Source: Micractinium sp. NFX-FRZ
Taxonomy: Eukaryota > Chlorophyta > Trebouxiophyceae > Chlorellales > Chlorellaceae
Direction of reading: 5' to 3'
Assembly: GCA_029339195.1 (NCBI GenBank)
Contig: JAPTJF010000006.1
Coordinates: 62,001-126,000, forward strand
DNA: 64,000 bases
The notes under the pieces are model-generated. The model saw nothing but the letters and a program-made list of their open reading frames with translations. It had not been told where the DNA came from and searched no databases. Shown piece after piece: positions 43,407 through 52,813 of the stretch. The number at the start of each line of letters is the position of its first letter. Positions within the stretch are counted from its first letter, which is position 1. Position numbers and translations under genes: made by a program.

Positions 43407-45266
43407 CTACGTGATGAGCGCCAGCCATCCCAGGGCAATATAGAGCAGCACTAGCGGGTAAATGGCCAGCGCTCGGCGGTTGGCGGGCACCGCGCCGCCA
43501 ATGAAGGGTATGCTTGCCCAGCTGGCCCACACCACCATGATGGGAACCACGATCCACCTGCATCCACAAAGGCAGGCAGCGGGGTGAGTTTGTGCAGAAG
43601 GGTGTGGTGCCTAGCGGACATGTACTGTCATAATATGGAACCACTCAATGCACCTGTTCGCACGCACGTGAGAGGGGCTCGCACGCGTGTGAGCAGCAGC
43701 AGGGAGTGAGGGCAGCATAGAGAGGGCGCTCAGCGGAAGCAGCACGCAGTCGAGTACAGTGCAGGCGACAGGCCAGCGGCATACGAGGGCGGCAACCAGC
43801 GGCCACTCCCAATGCGCAGATGTAGGTCGGCTTGCATGCAGGCAGTACACACTACCGCCCGCAGAGGCCAGCAGCAGTACGCCTCCAGCACCAGCACCAG
43901 CAAGCACACGCCAGCCGCACGTAGCAGCAACACGCAAGACCACAGCCGCCACACGTGGGGCGCACAGCCGGCCTCCCAGCCCACCTGACGAGCATGATGT
44001 CGACGGTGACGCACACAATGGCTGCCACGTCCATGGGGAAGAGGCAGTACCCCAGCAGGCAGAGGGACTGGAAGAAGCCGATGGTACCGCCCAGCAGCAC
44101 CACGTTGACGGTGAGCACGCAGGCGCCCACGGACACCAGCGCAAACACCAGCTGCAGTGGCAAGACAGGGCACAGCATGGAGCGAGTGAGGCGGGGGCGC
44201 AGAGGGGTGGGCAGCAGGGGGAGCAGACAGCGGATGCCTCGCCATCGGCAATCGGTGGTGACGAATGTTGCCGCTAGTTAGCAATAACTACGTTGTGTAG
44301 GCATGAAGCGTTGCAGGCGACGGAAGCGCCAAACTCTTGACCAGTTGGCATACCAGCCCCAGGCAGCTGGGCCGCAGCTGCATGCGTCCCAACCATCGAT
44401 GCCCTCAACTGCCTGCCCTCCCTTGCACACCCACAACGCCACTTGCCCACATCCGCACCAGCCCACCCCATTGCAAAGGCCACCTCCCACCCGGCCTCTG
44501 CCTGCGGCAGGAGCACTGCCGCTGGACGCACCTCCCGGAACCTCCTTGCCTTCAGCTCGCCCACCCACTCCACTGTGGCAACATTGCATCCAGATAGGGT
44601 CCCACCACCTATCGTCCCACCAGCCCACCCACCGAGAAGGTCTTGGAGGCTGTCTGCGCTCCCAGGGACAGCGTGATGGCCAGGCCCAGCACAAAGATCA
44701 TGGGGCCCCACAGGTCCCAGTTGCGCAGCGCCGCCGACTGCTGGGAGCGGTCCTTGAAGGGGAAGACGACCATGACCAGGTTCTTGTAGATGCGCTTCAG
44801 GTCGCGCTTCACCGTCTCCCAGACGGGCTCGTCTAGCGTGTTGGGTGCTGCGCCGCTGCCAAAGCCGAGCGGCGGCGACAGGTCGCCAGCGCCGGCGGCG
44901 CCGCCGGGAGGCGCGTAGCCGCCGCCGGGCACGGGTGCCGCTGCGCCGGTGCTCAACGGCACGGACGGTGTGGCAGTAAATAGCTGCAGGGAGGCGGCAA
45001 AGCAGGCAGGGAGCAGGTGCGGCAAACGGGGGCGGCGGGTGGCGGTGAGCAAGCGGCGGCAGGAGGCGGCAGCAAGAGAGCGCCGCAGCGGCCTGGATCC
45101 GGATCTCGCCTGCCCTGCTTCTGACAAGTGCAGTGCTCGCAGGAGGAGGGCAGTGTAGGGCGCACTGCAGCTCAGTCAAAGGCTGCTCGCCTGCCTGCTC
45201 ACGCACCTGCTCTGCATCATCCCGCCGCTGCCCAAAGCCTGCGGCGTTGCGCCCTAGAAACGACAT
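43407..45266 (-). CDS. YIPF6/Yip4-like Golgi membrane protein
   Basis: Exons 45266-45207, 44983-44633, 44151-43985 and 43557-43407 join in phase to 242 residues. The cytosolic N terminus is Gly/Pro-rich, then LDEPVWETVKRDLKRIYKNL and LRNWDLWGPMIFVLGLAITL lead into the membrane domain. LLGGTIGFFQSLCLLGYCLF with PMDVAA is the Yip1-domain signature of the YIPF6/Yip4 branch. The last exon has VVWASWASIPFIGGAVPANR and LVLLYIALGWLALIT. Five membrane helices are expected. Yip1-family proteins work with Rab GTPases in ER-Golgi vesicle traffic. The short first exon, MSFLGRNAAGFGQRRDDAEQ, starts at the only good ATG. It is divergent from DapB. Confidence 0.9.
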
Positions 45267-45543
45267 GGCCGCCCGCTGCTAGGGCGCGCCTTGCCCAGTC
45301 CAGCTGCTGGAATGACTCGCTTACTGCGATCTGCGCTGCCCAAACAGTGTGTAATGATCGCAGGGCATGAAAGACGCAACGAAACGAGACGCTGGGCACC
45401 GGGACACCAAAAGAATGACACCTGGCGCAATGCTGAAGTCCCGTCAAGACAGGGCCGGCAATGCGCCCATCGCTCTGTTCATCGTCGTCTGTGATTGGTT
45501 CAAAGCTTTGGAGCGCGCCTTGCAAGTGCTTAGGAAACCCCAC
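45267..45543. promoter_or_regulatory. Shared divergent promoter, YIPF6-like / DapB
   Basis: Only 277 bp separate the two start codons. No TATA box is visible. An upstream in-frame ATG at 45367 would extend DapB into this region. Confidence 0.5.
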
Positions 45544-48375
45544 ATGCAGGTTCAGCACATGCAGGTGGCCAGGAGCCTGGCGGCTCGGCCCGCCCTTCCC
45601 TGCAAGGCCACAGTGCCCCGGAGCAGCCGGCAGCGCGCTCTGGCGGTGCAGGCCTCGGCAGGCCCCGCAATTATGGTGAACAGCTGCACCGGCAAGGTGA
45701 GGCTGGTCAGGAGCGTTCAGGGCCTTGTGAAGATGCATCGAGGGATGAAGAAGCAGCAGGCAGGTGGCCACAGCTCCCACACCTGGTGCAGTGCCACTGG
45801 CAGCTGCTGCCGCCACTGCTGCCGCCGCCGCCAGGCGGCCGCAGGCCGCACGTTGACAGCCTGCCTGTTGCTCCCCTCCTCTCATCTTGCACTCACCCTC
45901 CGATTTATGCATGTATATCAAACAGCGGTGCCCGTCCCCTCTCTTCTTTCCATGCACCTTGCTTCCTTTTCCCCCAACTCCTCCTCACCGCAGAACCACC
46001 CCCCGCACCCACTGCTGCCCCAGCCCCGTCCCTGTCTTTTGCCTCCCGCCCGCTCCTGCAGATGGGTCACTCCACGGCTGAGGCTGTGGTGCGTGCGGGG
46101 CTCACCCTGGTGCCCTACTCGCTGACTGGGCAGTCAGAGGCAGTGGCTGTGGGCAACGTCGGCGTGAGTGGCATCCCAGTCGAGCTGGTGGGGCCGGCGG
46201 AGCGGCAGGCAGCACTGGACCGCATCCGCAGGCGCGTGGGCATGTGGGTGGAGGCGTGGCTGGCTGGGTCTGGGTGGGCAGGGCTGGCTCAGTGGTAGCG
46301 GGCACCGCGGCAGGCAGCGATGTCAATCAACGGCAGGCGTGCAGGGCGTGGTGCAGCAGCGTGTGCTGCACAGCGGGCGCAGCAGCTGGAGAAGCACCGG
46401 GCGGAGGCGTTGCCTCAAGCCCTGCCTTCGGGCCGGCCCCCTCCCTCTGGCTCCTCTCACCCCCCCGCCTCCCACTCCTGGCCCCCCGCCCCACTGCAGC
46501 CAGTACCCAGACCTCATTGTCGTCGACTACACGCTGCCCCAGGCGGTCAACGAGAACGCCGACTTTTACTGCGCCAACAAGCTGCCCTTTGTGATGGGCA
46601 CCACCGGGGGGGACCGGGAGAAGCTGCTGGCTGACGTGGCAGCTTCCGGCAGCTACGCCGTCATTGCGCCCAACATGGGCAAGCAGATCGTGGCCTTCCA
46701 GGTGGGTGCTTCCATTTGAATGGGTTAGCTGGTAGTGATGATTGTGGGCGTGGTTGTGGGCATGGCGGTGGGATGGTGCGCAAGCAAAGCTTATGACTTG
46801 CCGCACTTCAGGTTACCGGGGCCGGATGTCACGATTCCGAGAAGGTGCTTGCTGACGTGGCAGCTTCCAGTTCCCACGCTGTCGTTGCACCCAGCATAGC
46901 CATTTCTCCCCATGCAGACAATGATGGAGATGACGCTTGAGCACTTCATTTCCCCTGCCTTTCTGCCCCCATTGTGCGGCCCCCTCACTGTGTGAATGTA
47001 TTATTCATCATTCCCTGCAGACGATGATGGAGATGATGGCCGAGCGCTTCCCGGGCTGCTTCTCCGGCTACTCCCTGGCCGTGGCCGAGAGCCACCAGCG
47101 CACCAAGGTGGACACCAGCGGCACCGCCAAGGCCGTGGTGGCCTCACTCAACAAGATGGGCCTGCCCTTTGGGGAGGTGCGTGCCCCGCATGGGGTGGTG
47201 GTGTGTGTGCGTGTGTGCAGTGTGTGGGTGTATGGGTGGGGGTGGGGGTGGGGGTGGGTGTATGGTGTAAGTGTACTGGGATCACCATTTTGTTGATGAA
47301 ATGGGGGCAAAAGTGGGCAGGGGCTGGCCCAGGAAGGGGGCCTGGGAGGAACATGAAGGAGGAGGGCCGGGAAGGGGCATGTTGAGTACCACTCCCGCGA
47401 GGAATCGGGTGCGCCAAGAAAGCGCCGGCGCCTCTTCCTGGCAGGGGGATGGGTGAGGTTGCGGGCGCAAGATGGGGCGGGGAGAGGTAAGGCAGAGTGC
47501 TGGGTTTGCCGAGCTGTGCGACAGCAGAGGGTGAGGTGTAGTCACCCCTGCGCCTGCCTCTCTGTGCTGCAACAGCTGCTGGCTCTGCCCTCCAGGACCA
47601 GGCAGAGGCGATGCACAATGTCGAGGGAGGGGCATTGTCATTCCTGCCTGGAATGCGGTTTTGAATCCTGTTTTGTGCCCAACACGCATCATGCCTCACC
47701 CCACCTGCGCACCTTGCAGGACCAGATAGAGAAGGTGCGCAATGCGGAGGAGCAGGTGGGGCGCATGGGTGTGCCCGAGGCTTATGTGGACGCCGGACAC
47801 GCCTTCCACACATACACCCTCACCTCGCCCGACGGCAGCGGTGAGTGCAGAGCTGGATGGATGGGTGGATGGATGGTGCGGGGGGCCGGGGCCAGAGGCA
47901 GCGGCAGCGCGCATGGGTAAGAGCAACCCATGGAGGCGCCCGTTCCTGCCCCCTCCCCTCTTTTGTGTGCCCCTTGTCGACGTCGCCTCATTGCTCCTGC
48001 CTTCACCTCTGCCTTTGTGTTCTGCAGGCACGCCGCTCCTCTGACCAGTGGCCCCTACGCCTCGACGCTGTCATGCATGCATGCGCGCCTGCTCCCCTCC
48101 CCCGCTGCAGTGTTGCTGGAATGTTGGCACAACGTGTGCTGGCGCCCTTTCCCACTTGCGTGTGGTACACATGACCATCCTCACTTTCCTTCACCCCCAC
48201 CTCCGCTCCCGCCCTTGCAGTGGTTCTGGAGTTCAAGCACAACGTGTGCGGGCGCGAGGTGTATGCGGAGGGGACGGTGGATGCCTGCCTCTTCCTGCAC
48301 CGCCAGGTGCAGGCGGCAGCCAACAAGAAGCTGTACAACATGATTGACGTGCTGTCGGCAGGGGCGATGCGGTGA
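45544..48375 (+). CDS. DAPB: Plastid 4-hydroxy-tetrahydrodipicolinate reductase
   Basis: Exons 45544-45696, 46062-46231, 46500-46701, 47021-47176, 47720-47840 and 48221-48375 give 318 residues. A transit peptide of about 40 residues (SLAARPALPCKATVPRSS) precedes IMVNSCTGKMGHSTAEA, the N-terminal nucleotide-binding region. DYTLPQAVNENADFY (from Asp117), GTTGGDR (141-147) and ESHQRTKVDTSGTAKAV (198-214) are the family landmarks; the last holds the substrate-binding and catalytic His/Lys. SHQ in place of bacterial HH is typical of the plant type. The enzyme uses NAD(P)H to reduce HTPA in lysine biosynthesis in the plastid. Intron 2 seems to need a GC donor (CGCAG/GCGCGT). An ATG at 45367 in the same frame is possible, but 45544 gives a more normal transit peptide. 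Confidence 0.9.
46833..46942 (+). repeat. Echoes of DapB exon 3 end and exon 4 start within intron 3
   Basis: About 46833-46901 is a worn copy of the end of exon 3 (codons for EKLLADVAAS... read EKVLADVAAS...). It is followed at 46911-46942 by a copy of the exon 4 acceptor and start (atgcagacaatgatggagat). The copy carries a frame-breaking TGA shortly after. Confidence 0.9.
47195..47265 (+). repeat. GT/G-rich simple repeat
   Basis: gtgtgtgcgtgtgtg and three to four gggggt units lie in DapB intron 4, directly after the exon. Confidence 0.85.
48105..48150 (+). repeat. Echo of the DapB exon 6 acceptor edge
   Basis: ctgcag at 48105 is followed by a copy of the first 35-40 bases of exon 6 (codons for VVLEFKHNVCGR read VLLECWHNVCWR), 110 bp before the genuine exon. 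The reading frame of the copy is open. Confidence 0.85.
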
Positions 48376-50193
48376 ACAAATTAACCGGATGAGTGGTCCT
48401 CTTGCATTTGTGCCGGCGGCGTGGGCGCCGCGGCGAGCTGGCGGGCGTGAAGCGCTTGTGCACAGTAGTTGCCGCCTAGGGGCTGGGGTACGCATGATGT
48501 GCGGCGGCCCGGCGGTGGCGGGTGTTCACGGTGGGGCAATTTTAGCCCCCCCACTCTCTGCTGCCCCGCCCTTTTGATACCCCCGAAATTGCCTGTCGCT
48601 GAGCTCCCCGGCCCTGGGACTCAAGCGACCCACAGCTTGCCTCCTTTTGCGTCACTCTCCTGCACACCCGCCTGCCGTCGTGCCTCCCCAAAGCACCTCT
48701 CTCCCCCGCAGTCTGCCCTTTTGCTTTGTGTGCGCGCTGCGCTGTTTCCGCTCCACTGCCTCCCTGCTCCCACCCCTGCTGGATTCTCCCCCGCTTTGTT
48801 GACCCCGCTTCCCCCAACCCTCCTCGCTTCTCTTCGCCCCACTTGTGGTGATCCTGCTCCCCTGCCCCTTGCTTGCACCTCTGTGCCCTCCCTCCCTCCC
48901 TCCCTGCCCTCCTCCTTCCCTCCCCCACTGGACCCCTCCGCAAGCCCCCTCACACCCCTGCATTGCACACTGCACTTGCTCGCCCCCGGATGACTATTTG
49001 CTGAGCTTTTGCAAGTCCCGGCAACAGACATACATGCACACATGTGCTGGTGCGTGCAGCCCTGCAGCTGCCTGGGAACAGAGGAACCTGTGGGGCTTGC
49101 ACACAGTCCTACCTTGTGGGAGACTCTCGTGAAGTACAGGAACAGCGTATGAAGCCCCTGTGGCATGCTCAGTGCTGGCCAGGGTTCAGCTGCACGCACA
49201 TGTGTCAGCGCTGGCAGGGCCGCTGTCCCGCACCAACTGTTTGCTCTGGCCCTGGACTGGGGCTGCCTGCGGCCAGCTTGCCTCCTGGGCTGATAACCTG
49301 TTTCATTGGTACTTGAAGTTGCAACACGAGCTGGGTGGCAGGTGGAGCGTCACGACGATCAGGGGGTGAGTCCCTTGCTGTGGGCTTAGATCAGCGGCCA
49401 GCTCGACAGGTGCCACCTCACCAACTGCCAGCTCAACAGGCGCCAGCTCAGCAGGTACGGGCAACAGGGCATCCCATCGCCCTTTTACCGAGTGGCACAC
49501 TTTAATAGGCAACTGTGGTGTAGGCAGCAAGCAACAGCGCCGTTGAGCAGCAAGCTGGTGCGCCCAACGCCGGCGCCTGAGACCAGCAGCACAGTAAAAG
49601 GAGCTTCGATGTGAAGCCATGTCTGCGGCCAAATGGACAGAAGCCTCGTGGCCGGCACCAGTCTGTGTCGCAAGTTTCTTTGCGGAACAACAAACAACAA
49701 CTGTAAGCCCAAACAAGCCAGGGAGTTGATGGCCACGGGACTGTGGCGGTTGGGGGCGTCGTGCTTAGCATTCTTCCGCATAGCAGCAGGCTCCATGTGC
49801 ACCAGCACTGAACATCACCTGTCCTGTTCTGTGCGACCCCAAAAACGAGAGAAGATGTTGAGTTTATGGGTTTATGGGAGAAACATTCAAAAGTGGTTGC
49901 GCGTGTTGGCGGGAGGGCCGCCGCCGTTGGACTCGGGCGGGAGGCGGGCGGGTGTGCAGGCCACCCTGCGGGCCCCAAGGAGGGTCGGCGGGCGTCTGAA
50001 TTGCCTCGTACTGAACCTTGTGAGGCATTGGGCAGGTACAGTCCATTGTTGAGGGCCTCAGCGCGGAAGAAATGGAGAGAAATGAACAGGTCGCCAATTT
50101 AGAAAGTCCCGCCTCCGAACTCTCCTGCGCGTTGGTGTTCACCTTATTGAACTTTGCTTGACCCTGTTGATTGCCACTGAAAGTCTGAACACA
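48376..50193. other. Intergenic region, DapB to SKP1
   Basis: This 1.8-kb stretch shows no supportable exon. A C/T-rich segment spans about 48540-48970. A short repeat cluster lies at 49389-49455. The last 200 bp are presumably the SKP1 promoter and leader. Confidence 0.5.
49389..49455 (+). repeat. Short tandem repeats, gccagctc-acagg-cca
   Basis: Three imperfect units of 20-25 bp with the core gccagctc(a/g)acaggygcca. Confidence 0.75.
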
Positions 50194-51994
50194 ATGGCGG
50201 AGGCTAAGGTGCGCCCTGGCAGGCTGCCGGGCGGCATCAGCAGAACCTGCTGTCCGTCCTGCCTTCCCGCGGGGCCTGGCTCGCCCTGAGCAGCCCCCGC
50301 CTCCTGCTCGCATCCCTGTCCGCAGGTGAAGCTGCTCAGCTCCGACACTCAGACTTTTGAGGTGGACGCAGAGGTGGCAAAGCAGAGCGTGACCATTCAG
50401 AATACCATCGAGGGTGCGTGGGGCGGCCGGGGGTGCGCCGATCGGTGGGTGAGCCGCCCGAGGCTCGCCCCAAGTGCTCCTGGGTTCAAGCTGTCCACCG
50501 AGGCATCCTAGGGGCGTTCCGGCAGTGGTGGCCAGCAGTGAACAGCGCCGGGAGGGCGCGGCGCAGGCGCAGGCGGCGGGTACGGCCCGCAGGCGGGCAA
50601 TGGCCGCCGCCCGCTCACCGCCGCCCGCACCGCCTCACGCCCGGCCGCCGCACCGCCTGCAGAGATTGGAAGCGATGAGACCATCCCGGTGCCCAACGTG
50701 AACTCCAAGATCCTTTCAAAGGTCATCGAGTACTGCAGGTGGGCCAAAAATGAAACGCCGCGTTTTTATGCCGGCCTGGTCCGGGGTGTGCCTGGCAACG
50801 TCGCTTCACTCCCCGGCGCCCTCCCCGCCGCCCCTCCCTTGCCTCACTTTCTGCCCACTCCCGCCCTTGCGTCCCTGCCTTTCCCTGGTTATGATTGCCA
50901 CACCCTCCTCCCTGTCACCCTGCCCGCTCTCACGGCAAGCCTGCCAAGAGCATGACACGACTGCATGCCCTCACTCTTATGCCGCCCCCCTGGTGGTTGC
51001 CTCTCTGCAGCTCCTACCTGGCAGCAGGGAGAAGAAGAATGAGCACAGCACGCCACCAAGAAAGGACACAGCAGCATGCACTGACCGTCATCTCCCCTCT
51101 TCTTCTCCCCCTGCAGCTTCCACGTGGCGGCGGAGAAGAAGGACGAGCACGGCAAGCCCGCCAAGAGCGAGGATGAGATCAAGGCGTTTGACACCGACTT
51201 CACAAAGGTCGACCAGGGGGTGCTCTTCGAGCTGATCCTGGTGCGTGGGTGGGCGTGCAGACGGGTGTCCCCAGGGTGCCTTTGGACAGGTATTTGTCGG
51301 GCAGTGGTAAGCCCACACAGGTGCGCACTGAGGGGAGCTGGCCTGGTCTCGCTGCGCCAGTTCATGTCGCCCCACCCTCCCCGCTCCCTGTGCCTGTTGT
51401 TGGTTGCACCCCTTGTCCTAATGCCTGCACTGCAGGCCGCCAACCACCTGAACATCAAGGTTTGCCTCCCCACCCGTCCCCTCCCCCTCCCTGTTCTCTT
51501 CACTGCACCGCAGGCCGCCAACTACCTGGGATGCAACTTTGCCTCTTCACTCCCCACCCGTTCCCTCCCCCTCCCTCTTATCCTGTTATCCTGTTGGGTG
51601 CAGGCCGCCAACTACCTGAACATCAAGTCGCTGCTGGACCTGACCTGCCTCACGGTGGCCAACATGATCAAGGGGAAGACGCCCGAGGAGATTCGCAAGA
51701 CGTTCAACATCGAGAACGACTTCACGCCAGAGGAGGTGGGCGGGGGCGCTCCTCGAGCACGATCGGAAACGTGTGGCTGGATTGCTCAGGAGGCGGGGGG
51801 TCGTTGCAGGCGGGCTCCCTTGTGACTGAATCGCGCCATTGGTACTTGAAGAGGCTGTGTGAGTGCATAGAGGCAGAGCGTACGGCTGCACTGCTGCCTT
51901 GTCTTGGACCTGCCCCTCCCCACCCGCCCCACAACATCTCGCCCGCCCGCAGGAGGAGGAGGTGCGGCGTGAGAACCAGTGGGCATTCGAGTAA
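50194..51994 (+). CDS. SKP1: SKP1, SCF ubiquitin ligase adaptor
   Basis: Exons 50194-50208, 50326-50413, 50663-50738, 51117-51240, 51604-51735 and 51953-51994 give 158 residues, the normal SKP1 size. The BTB/POZ-like part reads [37 protein letters not shown] and [18 protein letters not shown]. The F-box-binding helices follow: [40 protein letters not shown] and [23 protein letters not shown] is the plant C terminus. SKP1 bridges cullin-1 and F-box proteins in the nucleus and cytosol. The first exon encodes only MAEAK. Introns 3 and 4 contain copies of the 5' edges of the following exons. The gene converges with the ADPRM-like gene. Confidence 0.95.
51005..51064 (+). repeat. Echo of the SKP1 exon 4 acceptor edge
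   Basis: ctgcag at 51005 begins a worn copy of about 50 bases of exon 4 (…gagaagaagaatgagcac… against …gagaagaaggacgagcac…). It lies about 100 bp before the real exon and has lost its frame. Confidence 0.85.
51431..51464 (+). repeat. AG/GT-bounded 24-nt copy of the SKP1 exon 5 start
   Basis: tgcag, then 24 bases encoding AANHLNIK, then gtttgc. The copy differs from the first 24 bases of exon 5 at a single position and keeps both a usable acceptor and a GT. Flanking exons are phase 0, so inclusion would be in frame. Confidence 0.85.
51511..51540 (+). repeat. Second echo of the SKP1 exon 5 edge
   Basis: cag followed by gccgccaactacctggg, identical to the first bases of exon 5 and then diverging. 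Confidence 0.85.
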
Positions 51995-52813
51995 GCGCAC
52001 GCAGCAGCCAGCAGCAGCCGCTGCGGGCCCCCAGGCGGGCGGGCCGCGCGCTAAGCAACAGCGCATGGCATGGCGCACAGCGCGCCTGCCGACCTGCGGC
52101 TCGCCCCACCGCCCACAGCCCCCACGCAACGCACGCGCGCACTCGACCCTCCCATAGCTGCCTTCTTACCGACCTGTACACTCAGTGCCCACCTTCCCTT
52201 GCACCCTCCCCTGCTCTGCGTGCTCCTTCTCCTCTTTGCACCTGACCTCCCTTGCTCCCCTGTCCGCCGCTTTGCCCAGTCCGGCACCCCCCCTGCCAAT
52301 CGTTTGCAGCACCTTAGCGCCGCGCCCACATTTCATTGCGGCGTGCACGTGTCCACTGGGCGTGTACACGCTGCAGTTACGCGCCCCCAGGGCGCCGGCG
52401 CCGCCTCCTGCCCCCACTTTCCTGCCTGCCTGCTGTTTGAGTCTGTGGGGGCCATCATGCATGCACACACAACACCAGCCTCTGTTCACAGGCTGCAGAA
52501 GACAAGAGGGCAGGCAAGAAAGCGGAGCGGCAAGAGGGGGGCAGAGTAGGCTAGGCAGGCGACCGGCGGGAGCAGAGGGCCGGTGCGTTGTGGTGTTGGA
52601 ACAGAATGTCAGGACTGAATGAAATGCTGAGCGGGTACACGACTGAATGTCGGATGAAATGAGCACCACAAAAGAAGAAGGCGTGCCATGAGCGACGGCT
52701 GCAAGCGCCACACACCTATGCTCGTCCTCAGCTGTGCTGCTGCCCCACACATGTGATGAAAGGAAGCTGAGGAGCATGTGTCCTCAGGGAAGCACAGCCG
52801 TCTGCGCTCGTCT
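51995..52813. other. Convergent 3' region, SKP1 / ADPRM
   Basis: No exon is supported. A segment at 52718-52750 repeats the 3' coding end of the ADPRM-like gene (tcctcagctgtgctgctgc against tcttcagctgtgctgctgc). Confidence 0.5.

Noticed and set aside
45367..45543. DapB start at 45367
   Set aside because: Possible in frame, but gives an acidic, charged N-terminal stretch unlike a transit peptide; 45544 gives a typical one.
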